The position numbers and the translations under genes are program-made. From Asterias rubens (lineage: Eukaryota; Echinodermata; Asteroidea; Forcipulatida; Asteriidae): a stretch of 64,000 bases of DNA. Positions 48,101 through 58,100 of the stretch are shown piece by piece. Below the pieces are notes generated by a model. The model saw nothing but the letters and a program-made list of their open reading frames with translations. It was not told the DNA's origin and ran no database searches. The stretch is from contig NC_047076.1 of NCBI RefSeq assembly GCF_902459465.1, forward strand, positions 4,415,488 to 4,479,487, written 5' to 3'. Each line of letters starts with the position of its first letter. The stretch's first letter is position 1.

Positions 48101-51100
48101 AGAAATGAGCAGGAGCCAGTCACATATTGTACATGCAACATGGTAGTTCAGCCTGTAACCAGTGGTAACCTTATTTTGGTAAGCATAATTTCTTTATGCT
48201 TAGCTACTTTTTATGCTTAAGCAGCTCTATGAAATTGGGCCCTGATCAACAAGCCACTACCCAGACTGCACAATTCGCAAACAATTTATAGTACAGCTCT
48301 CTCTTCGGCAGCACTTCTTTATACTTTTGTGATGTCAGACTTTTGGCTTCTGACTGACACCAATGCACAAAGATATTTACAAATTAGGTATCTAGACCGC
48401 CAACATAATGGCTAGATAGCTCAATTGGTAGAGCACTGGCATATTAATCCAGAGATCCCAGGTTTAAGTCCTGCTCTAGGCAATTTGTCATGCATCATTA
48501 TACTCATACAAAAACAATATATTTTATGTGACTATTAATGTTGGTTTTTACCCATACACCGATGTGTGTTAGCACTGTATACTCAGTACTTTCCCGAGTC
48601 CTGTGAAATAAATATCACAGGCATGTTACTTGGGTGGGATTTGAACCCACGACCCTTGCTATTCTAGAGCAGTGTCTTACCAACTAGACTACCGAGGTTG
48701 GAGGTAGCTAGAGGCATCTCTTATAAACAATATATGAATTTATTACTTGTGTTAAACTCAAGGTTTGTGCCAACCGTGCCTGGGCTCAGGTCTACAAAGA
48801 TGCCTGTGGAACAAGCTTGGGACCTCATGCATCAGTCAGTAGCGCAGTCAAAACATACTATATCAGGTGATGATTTCTCTACTTTTTGACCAAATAACCA
48901 ATTTACATTTATCTAACAAATTGATTTCTCAAATCCACCACTACCCCACTGTCATTTTAAACTTGATACAATTTTCCTGGAAATACACGGAAAAACAGGG
49001 CTCAAACACTTTGAGAAACATCCAAAAGACCACAGGGCTTGCAGCTTAAAATGTTTATTAAACTAGAATTCTTGCCACGGCATTTTTTTATTATGATTCG
49101 GGGCAAGCTTTTGCGTAGTTGCATTTAAGCAGTGGCAAACACAATTCTGACTAAATGTCTATGAAACAATTGCACCGTCTGGGTTTTCTTATCTGGAAGT
49201 TGCTATACACAAAAGCTTGCTCCGAACCACTTGACATAGCAACTGCCTCTGTAGTCGGAAGAATTCACACTTAAGCAGTTACATGTGAGTAAGCAAGTCA
49301 TTGTACCAGATCATTCAAAACTTGTAAATGACTTATTGGCCCTACAATCTACCATCGAGCAGGAGGTTTAACATATAATTTAACAAACTTTATTTCAGAT
49401 ACCTCCTTCCTTATGAACTGCATGAACTACGCTCAGTTGATGTCGATAAAACATTGAGATCATCTGAGACGGACCACAGAAAGCACGCCAAGAAACACCA
49501 TAAGACTAAGAGTAAGAAACACACAAAGTATCCGAAGCAAGTCGCACAAATGTCTAAACAAGCCCCGTCAGTCACCACTAACCAGAAGTGCCTATCCAAT
49601 CGACCAATCACCATGTCCTGTCAGCATAACAGACCAATAGTAGGGCTTGAGCGGACGTGTCAGCCTGTGATTGGACAAGCAGCTGTGACCTATCAACCAG
49701 TTGGTGGTCTTTATCAGCCAATGACAACCAAGAGTCAACATTGGTATCCAATAGCAGATGAGGAGAAATCTGAAAGGGCTCACATTGGTTCTCAGGGACA
49801 ACCATGCTTAGCACCAACACCACATGGCTTCCAAAAAGGTACTGAACAGCGATACGTATCCATATATATTTTTTGTTACATCTCAAAGAGGCATCATTCT
49901 ACAGCTTTCTGTACTGTGGTCAATTTGAATCCCTAATCATAACCGCCCCAGACAGTTTATTGGTGGGGAGAGCAGTCACCTGTAGATATAACTTCGGCTA
50001 GAAATGTGTAAACATAGGCGTGGCGCGCAAGCTTTCCACTTAGGAGCTTATTTACACAAACTAAAATAAATACACCTGTAATCAATGTACTATTATTCAA
50101 CTATTAGTGCACGCGTGCATGTACACACAGGGGTTGAGCGCCGCAGGCATTTTGACACTTCCCAAAACGGAACATGAGTATGACAAGCTGGAAATTTACA
50201 ACAAATTAAGGATAGATTTTCAAAAGTTTGTACGATTTTTTAAATTCATTAATAAAAATCAACAAGTGGTGACTCGGTCTTGAACGTTCTTTTAAAATAT
50301 TGCAGGGTCGTGGCCGTGCAATCAGCTTGGTCCTTTAACATACGTTCAAGACCTCATACCACTCTTTTATTTCCTTATTTTTGTATAGATGCAGATGGTT
50401 CATCAGGAGGGTTTATTGACGTAGATTATTTACAGGAAGAGTCCAATCAAGCCTTGATAGAGCTGAAGGTTATGGAGGAGATGCTGAGTAGTCTGGATAA
50501 TCAGGACGGCAAAAACAGTACCTCAGCTGGCCATGTGAAGACCTCTACTGGACTAGATCAACCTACTCATTACGGTAAGTACAGAGCCCAATTTCATAGA
50601 AAATATTGCTTAACAACTGTCTGCTAAGCAGAAATGAAAAGGACACCCTCAGGGAAGCTTCCGAAATACACAGACTGGATACTGTGCCACAGGATATTGG
50701 TCATTTCATTAGCAGTATTTGGCATACCATCCTACCACCCTCCTCCTCAGACAACCCAGTCTACTGACACGCCCCACAACACAGCCATGAGCCAACCAAC
50801 CACAGGTCTCCTTTCAGGAGAACCAATCAGAGAATAGACTGACTCTACACTGAAACCTCTCAACCCCTTTAAATAAGCACAATTCAGTCTCCTAAAGATG
50901 ACTAGATCAAGCTAGTCAAAACGTTGAGACCAATTTAAGAACTCACTCTGCCGACTGTGGTCTCAAGGAGATAAGATTTTCATAAGTAGGATTGGAAACT
51001 CTGCATGGTGAACGTTTGACCAGGAGAGGTAACACCATGTGGAAATCTCTCTTTAAGTAGTGTAATTGGTTCTGAAAAGAACCGGTGGTTAACGACTCTA

Positions 51101-51782
51101 CGTTTTGATAAGTATGCTCTGACCGTCTTCATATTTTCATATTTTCATATTTTCATATCACAATCTTTTTCATTCAGACACGCAGGCTTATCCCAGTCCA
51201 CTGTCAAGCAGTAAGCCAGTTTGTCTAGAGTTCTATTCCAATCCATATGACGAGGAGTTTATGCTGATCAATCAATCCACTAGCAGGGTAAGAAATGGAT
51301 AGATGCGTTTAAAGGTACTCGACACTATCGGTAATTACTCAAAATAATTGTTAGCATAAAAACTTATTTGGTAACAAAATGGCTCCATCTGAAGTAAACG
51401 TAGTTGGTGAGAGAGGTAATTTCTCACACTCAAATAATAAAAGACTTCAGCCCTGAAGCCTTTTATTATTTGACAGACATCTGACAGCACACACATTTGT
51501 GCAACAAGGGTGTGTTTTTGAATGTTAACTTTTTGTTTTACTTACCAGGGGCCACCGATCGACAGTTCCCGCCAAGTTCCAGAAATTTCTCATTTTAACA
51601 ACACGGAGAGTACCAATGCTACCAGTAACTGCCACAGGAAACAGATTGCCCATGGGGGAGAACAGTCTCTCCTGCCTCAACAAGATGCCGCCTATAGTAA
51701 CATCCTTCTTGACTTGGATGCAGTTGGACACGAGATTGACCGCTTAAACGAGGAGCTTCATGAAGACTTTCTGGATATCTGA
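42129..51782 (+). CDS. ZCWPW1-like histone reader with CW, PWWP, AT-hook and ARID domains (13 exons)
   Basis: Exons: 42129-42161, 43510-43643, 43999-44124, 44380-44563, 45015-45213, 46105-46247, 46895-47041, 47667-47825, 48763-48866, 49399-49838, 50389-50574, 51178-51287, 51549-51782; 732 aa, all phases consistent. CW zinc finger, residues 17-57: W17, zinc ligands C20, C25, C46, C57, with KWR and WFC typical of the fold; it binds H3K4 methyl marks in the family. PWWP, about 86-160: GSLVWAKMTGHVRWPAIL, where the signature tetrad reads VRWP; it binds H3K36me3 in the family. AT-hook at 247-252 (KRGRPP). ARID, about 329-416: FEQRLHRFSQRHGIP, a GG turn at 371-372, W382 and YYIRYLLPYE. A Lys/His-rich tract follows (HRKHAKKHHKTKSKKH, 436-451); the C-terminus is an acidic helix. 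ZCWPW1 reads PRDM9-type double marks during meiotic break repair; the ARID suggests added DNA contact. ATG 42,129 was chosen as the first in-frame ATG in exon 1; 42,138 is an alternative. Confidence 0.85.
42538..42924. mobile_element. Long fold-back element 'AAAGGAACACGTTGCCTTGG'
   Basis: Inverted ends aaaggaacacgttgccttgg and ccaaggcaacgtgttccttt are exact over 20 bp. Arms extend through 'atccacacaaatttgcctcg' and 'ctaacacggtcggccattt' to the centre near 42,735. About 387 bp, in intron 1 of the ZCWPW1-like gene. Confidence 0.85.
43745..43940 (-). mobile_element. tRNA-derived SINE (TGGTGTAG type)
   Basis: On minus: 'aggttggtgtaggggtgtgc' A-box region and 'ggttcgaatcccatcgcg' B box. Directly abuts a truncated GGACACT MITE (43,669-43,736). 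In a ZCWPW1-like intron. Confidence 0.65.
45545..45632 (+). mobile_element. tRNA-derived SINE head fragment
   Basis: 'gtgtcattgctggccgagag' with a degenerate B box 'gggtttgagttgtact'. Same head family as 32,728 but older. Confidence 0.5.
47122..47178 (+). pseudogene. Decayed duplicate of the 3' end of ZCWPW1-like exon 7 with its splice donor
   Basis: About 50 bp here ('aaggaggagcacctctaagc', then 'tgatatcaaggtatgggtaa', then 'ttcattca') copies 47,012-47,066 (end of exon 7 plus donor and intron start). In the exon frame it now reads GAG GAG CAC CTC TAA, so including it would stop translation. Confidence 0.75.
48405..48705. mobile_element. Two facing tRNA-like SINE heads
   Basis: Plus strand 48,407-48,482: 'gctagatagctcaattggta' with a degenerate B box. 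Minus strand from 48,700: 'cctcggtagtctagttggta' with B box 'gggttcaaatcccaccc'. Neither folds as a clean functional tRNA (anticodon stem mismatches), so both are read as SINE heads. Confidence 0.6.
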
Positions 51783-52787
51783 AGATGAACTTTTGTGATA
51801 TAGCAACGTTTTGGGCATCAGTTCTGCAAAACAATCCTTAAAGGCACTGGACACTAATTACTCCAATAAAAAATACTCAACATTTGAATTTGAGAAAATT
51901 AACCATCAAAAACGTTTCTCAGATTGGGTATTCCAATTACAAATTATTTTTCCTGCAGGGACTGAAACACTATCTCAAAAATGCTATCACCTCTAGAAAT
52001 TAAATTTTCACAGGTTAGTTTGATTGAATACAACTACATTTATAAAGGATTGAAAGAATCAAACAGTTCCAAAAAACCAAAGGTATTCGTTCCCTTTAGT
52101 ATATATAATTGAAAACCATTTTTACCTGTAAGGTTATACTTAGGTTCTCCGTCCAATTCTGTCAAAAATTGCAAGAACACATAACATCACAGTATGTATA
52201 AAGAATACATTACATATTGTGAACTTTTTCTTCATGTAGTACTGTATTTACTGCAACAATTCTAAGTTTTATTTAAAAGTTCAATTGTTTTAAACCTTTT
52301 CAGTTTTATAAAAAAGTTCTACTATCCTAACAATAAATCATTTATGATTACTTATTGATATTTATTTTTGAAAATAATACAAACAACAAAAATATAAAGA
52401 AGTTATAAGTATTTAATTCTTAATATATAATTGGAAAGATTGTATAATATATGATTTTTAGCCACCTGTATAAAAGTTCTTCGATTAAAAAGCAATGAGA
52501 GATACTCAAATGCAAAATAAATTGTCTGCGCTTCAGTGATTCCTTTTTCCATTGGAGATAGCAAAGGTATTAAGAACACAGGAAAGCCAAAATAATGGCT
52601 GACATTGCATTGGTGTTTGTTTGACATGATCAAACAAAATATTTTATGCTTAAAATATGACATGGTTATTGAGGAAAATTCAACGTGTGAAGCTAAAATT
52701 CAGGATTTGCAAATGGAATTTGAGCTTCATTTGTTGTAAACCTCAACATGCCACAAAACACGCTGCATTATGTACTTCTTGGGGTAC

Positions 52788-52886
52788 GTTTTGGTGGTTG
52801 AAACCAATAACTGTTTCAGTTGAATTGGCCATTGGTTAATCGCTTTGGCCAAAGACCGAAACAGTTATTGGTTTCAGCCGCCAAAT
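52788..52886. repeat. Hairpin 'ggttgaaaccaataactgtt'
   Basis: Left arm 'ttttggtggttgaaaccaat', continuing 'aactgtttc'; right arm 'gaaacagttattggtttcag', continuing 'ccgccaaa'. About 29-bp arms around a 37-bp loop. Confidence 0.75.
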
Positions 52887-54432
52887 TGCACCCTTGCATT
52901 GAGTTGTAATACTAATAAAAATAACCTGAGATTTATAAGGGATAAATGATTTCCACAAAATGATCAACCGCGCATGACATTAACTAGTATTTAAAACAGT
53001 ACGTAAAAAGTAATGAAAAAGTACCTAACACTAAAAAATCAACAATTACGATTTGTCACAATAATCTACATTTTCAAATGAATTTTTCAAAGAACAATTA
53101 ATGTTAACTCTATCAAAGAAAGGTGTCTTTTTACACACGATTTTTGAAGCTGATACATGTAGAAAACAAAAAGAGTAAAAACATGAGTGCCCTGTTGTAC
53201 TGCTTGCATTGCGTTGTCACATTAATCAACATTTTCAATTTCATCAATGTTAAAGTAAGGGTGAACATTTGGCAATTACCAAGAAAATATTTGTGTTATT
53301 TCTATCCAAAAGATTATAATACTTGTAGAAAAGATGGTAACGACAGGAAGCTTCTTGCAAAAGTTATTCCGTCTGAAATGCCCCCGATGATGAGAAATCA
53401 ATAAAAACATTTGAATCTGGCAAACTATACCCAATCCTACATGGACTGTACAAGGGGTAACCTTGTTTCAGCCCTAGGAGTAGGTGGCAATGGCCTCTGG
53501 AAAAAATAATTGTAGCCCACACCTTGAAGTGGCCTTCAGGCCTTGTGTGTCTGGCAACTTGCATAAAAAAATATAAAAAAATGATTCATGCATGAATTGT
53601 TTCTCAGATTTCTGAGGGTTGGTATCCATTCACAAATGCTGCGCCCATATGATTCGGTTGGTACCTGCTTTAAAGCCATTATACACTTTCGATACAGAAA
53701 AAAAAGAAAAAGTTCACAGATTTACAAATAATTTACAGGGTTTACAGAAGGTAATGGTGAAAGACTTCTCTTGAAATATTATTCCATGAAATGCTTTACT
53801 TTTTGAGAAAACATTAAAACAATATCAATTCTCGATAGCGAGAATTACGGATTTATTTCAAACACATGTCATGACACAGCGAAATGTGCAGAAACAAGAG
53901 TGGGTTTTCCCGTTATTTTCTCCCGACTCCGATGACCGATTGAGCCTAAATTTTCACAGGTTTGTTATTTTATATAGAAGTTGTGATACACGAAGTGTTG
54001 GACTTGGACAATACTGTTTACCGAAAGTGTATAATGGCTTAAAACTCACTAAGCGTGGATGGATTCGGAATATGTTTGTGTGAAAATACTGTGAAAAATC
54101 CTCCTAACAAGGTTTTTTAATTTGTTACCCTGCACCACTTAAACAATTAAATCCCCAAACCAAGTACTGTATACAGTCCTTTGCGTGTTGAAGAACAAAC
54201 GCTAGTTATCAAATTTGTCAACTCCCCATCATTACTTGGCAGCGGTAAACACTTTAGACCTGGGCCCACTTTCATATAGCTGCTGAAGCAAAGAAATGTT
54301 GCTAAAAGATTTCTGCTCAGCAGAAATGAGCAGGATACCAGTCACAAATTGTACATGTGACATGGTAGTTTGGCTGGTAACCTTATTATGGTAAGCATAA
54401 TTCTGTTGTGCTTGGCTACTTTTTGTGCTTAA

Positions 54433-54700
54433 CCCTTTTAGAGACTATTCACTTCTGAATAATCATCACAAAATGCATAGATATGATCAAATTTTGTCAG
54501 TAAAAATGTCAATCAGAAGTAAAATGAAAAAGTAGTTTTGTTTAGAAATTGGGATACAATGTTGACATACTACATTGGAAAATTTAATATCCGGATATGA
54601 CCTTTACTTTGACCTCTTTATGTGACCAGAAGTAGGCCGTTTGTGGCCCACTTGACGTCTTGATACAAGTCGCTTATTGCCGCTATGGTCTCTCAAGGGG
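54433..54700. mobile_element. Nested MITE with TAA target duplication (PIF/Harbinger-like)
   Basis: 268 bp inserted inside a GGGCCC palindromic repeat. Ends CCCTTTTAGAGACTAT and, inverted, CCCCTTGAGAGACCAT; TAA flanks both sides (54,430-54,432 and 54,701-54,703). Removing one TAA plus the insert restores the host repeat 'gcttaagcagctc'. Confidence 0.75.
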
Positions 54701-55196
54701 TAAGCAGCTCTATGAAATTGGGCCCTGTTGGGTTAGACAGCTGTTAAAGGCAGTGGACACTACTGGTAATTACTCAAAATTATAATTAGCCTAAAACCTT
54801 TCTTGGTAATGAATAATGGGGAGAGGTTGATACTATAAAACATTGTGAGAAACGGATCCCTCTGAAGTGACATAGTTTTCGAGACCTCAGATTTAGAATT
54901 TGAGGTCTCGAAATCAAGCATATGAAAGCACACAACTTCGTGTGACAGGGGTGTTTTTTCTTTCATTATTATCTTGCAACATCGATGACCAATTGAGCTA
55001 AATTTTCACAGGTCTCTTATTTTATGCATATGTTGAGATACACCAAGTGAGAAGACTGGTCTTAGACAATTACCAATAGTGTCCAGTGTCTTTAAACCAC
55101 TCTATCGAACTGAACCGGCTTACCTGTAGTGGGAGAAAACTGCACGAAGGTATGCGTCACAAAAGTTCTTCTTCAATCAAACATGTTCATCTTTGA

Positions 55197-58100
55197 TTAC
55201 ATCTTAGAATTGTCCATGAACAGGTTTTTGATGGCCATCAAGCTGGTGTTTAGAGAGACAAAAAACCGCTTGATGTCTGTCCCTTCGTCGGACTTGAAGG
55301 TGAGAATACACGGCATGTAGCTGTAGCAAAAGATACATTGAGTATTTAATCCATACACACTTGCTGTTAGGGCAACTACACCAAGAGACCCTTCCCATGA
55401 AACATGTCAATTGCACATAGCGCGTGCACACTAACGTTTTGGTTGGCAAAATGAGGGGACATCACGCTGTTTTGTACACGGCTAATGGCTGCGTGACACA
55501 GACGCGATTATGTGTCTGCTGAATGGACATCTCTATGACATTTGCCAACCAATAGGCCTGTACGCATGCATGAATGTCATTAGCGTTTTTTATGGCAAGG
55601 GGCTACTAACTGTGTCACAAAATAAATGTGACAGGCTCCAAGAAATTGAGTCATCCATAAAGATGAACAAAAACTTTTTTTTCGACTTCATATGTTTCTT
55701 TGCTCCCTTATAACTATTGATGTTTTTTTATTAAACAGACTCAAAAAATGAAAATATGCATTAAGATAAAAATGTCCATAATTGATGAAAAACGTGCAAA
55801 AAGTAAAAATATTCTTACTGGTTGTCCAAGATACTATAGAACGCCCCATAGCCATCCTTAACCATGGGGGCACAGAATCCCTGGGTCTGGAAATAACCCG
55901 TACAGCTCGTTGATAACTTGAAATTCCCACCTCCTCCACTTTTAGGAAAAAACAAATCAAACAAAAAAATCCAAAAGTTATTTATGTACATAATGTCGAA
56001 ATGGGTTCTTGAACTTACTCGTCGTCAGAGATGTTATAAAACAGAGCGTAGCCGTCTTTGCACATTGGTGCCACTGCCCCAAGACTATTGTTATAACCAG
56101 CACAACTCGTCGACAACTTGAAATGTCCTCCGCCACCACTTCATGATAAAAGAAAATAATAATATTGGTGTACGTTGTCACCATGTCTGATAACCACACT
56201 TCTAATATATCAAAGTCTCATATTGTAGCGTACCTTTTGAAATTTCTAGATGTTAGTTTTGTTGTGTACATCTGCATTTATATAAGAATAAAGGTATACT
56301 TTCCCTTTAAGACTAAATGTATGAGATGAAGCAACCTTAATACAATACATTGAAAGGGAAACAGCGAGATGAGATGGCACTTATTGGTGCCAGACCATAG
56401 CAGAAACACCAGTACCTCTTCTATTGACCCCTTGCACATACGTCACATCCGGCAACTGTACCACACTCACCATTTTGGTGGTCAATAGGTTTACGTGTAA
56501 ACGCAGCATTTCCTAAAATGCGCACTTTACTGAATAACGCACAATGACATTGCCCACCAAGATGGCACATCCAGGTTTATTCTGATGACGACGTAATCTG
56601 AATTGGGTCAATTGACAATACGTGTACTTGGTCCTCTTATTACACAACATGCAGGACCTGTGGCTTTACATCCCAAGGACAGAGCGAATATGTCTCGCTT
56701 CAGTCAAGACCGGGACTTGAACCCACTGGATCGCTGGTCTGGTCTAGCAATTATTTTAGCCTTTCACCTCCCATCATTTTTTCCCTTACTTTAAAGAAAA
56801 TGTGCAGTACACTTTCATACACTTTCATGCACTTATTCTCACCCCTTTTCGCGCGTCTATGCACCCTTACTATTACTGACATCAATAAACTTCAAGCTGG
56901 CATTTATATGTTCAAATATACTAATAATCTCCTTCCTCAATCATTTTCCACTTTCTTCACGTCGGTTCATGAAGTCCATGACTACTCAACCAAATCCCAT
57001 AATAACCTGTTTCTTCCTTTCACCCGCACCCTGTACTCTAGCAACACCCTTCGATTCACTGGTCCACGTCTTTGGAATGCTATCTCTAGCAATTTAAGAA
57101 CAATGCCGTCCGTGGGTCGATTTAAGATCTTCTACAAAAGAGTCCTCCTCTCCCACTATGTAACATAGCTTTTCTCTCCACTTATTTATTTTCTTTTGTC
57201 GTCTTCAGTTAGCCTGGTTTAACACTCTTTGTGTTTTTGTCGTTAGCATTTTGTATTGTCATTGTGTAATTGTCTTGCCCTTGTGTCTTCTTCGATGTTT
57301 ATTTGTTTGTTTGTTTGTTTGTTTGTTTGTTTGTTTGTTTGTTTGTTTTCTTGTCTGTATAAAGGCTGTTGTCTATAAGCCACGGCTTAACTAACAGCCT
57401 CATGCTCTCGCTCCTGTATTGTACATAGTTAATTCCTAGTTATTAATTTATTATTTGCTTTTAGTTTATATTGTTTTTCTGTATAATTTAATACACTTTA
57501 GATTTGTTATATTTCTATGTACTGTCTAATTCTCACAATTGTTTTTTTGTTCTCAACAAAATAAACGTGTATTGAATACCCTACCTTTATTGTAAACATA
57601 CAATAGTGGAAAACATAAATCGCAATCAGCAATAAGCAAAGTCTTGTTACCTTTTCGTATAAGCAGGATCAGTGTACAATGCAGGCATGGGTAACCCATC
57701 CTCCATGGCTATTGCTTGTAGACCCAGTAGGTGCCTATCACAACCCTGCGCATTCACTGCATCTGCCATGTTCGCGTTATGCCTCCTGAGGGCCGCAAGG
57801 AATAACGCTTGCCGTTCTGACGTCTGTGGATTCAGAGGGAATAATCAATCGTCAATTATAAACAAAATTTTACACCGGACTGCAGGGCCCAGCCAGGTTT
57901 CATAGAGTTTCATTTTTTTTTCCTTAACGTCTTTATGAAAAGAAAATTAGTGTGCTAAGAGAGAATTCACTTTTTGAAAAATTGGTCCTGGTAAGAACTT
58001 TCATAATCAATGAGCTTTACATTTAACACTTATTGCTGTGTCGTGGCCGAGCGGATATGACCACTGGGCTCAATTTCTGGTGTTTCTGTTCAGATAGAGT

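Larger units (their letters stand above)
51783..55196. other. Intergenic between convergent ZCWPW1-like and CROT
   Basis: Holds a GGACACT-type repeat (51,839-52,095), a hairpin (52,788-52,886), a SINE body (53,425-53,575), the TTAAAGCCATT MITE (53,670-54,043), a palindromic GGGCCC element split by a nested MITE (54,257-54,727) and a further GGACACT MITE (54,744-55,098). No gene recognised. Confidence 0.6.

Noticed and set aside
48407-48482. tRNA gene
   Set aside because: B box reads GGTTTAAGTCC and the anticodon stem has a mismatch; repeated context fits a SINE.
56800-57168. Intact single-exon gene of 122 aa
   Set aside because: Matches the C-terminal tail of a non-LTR reverse transcriptase and is truncated at the 5' side.
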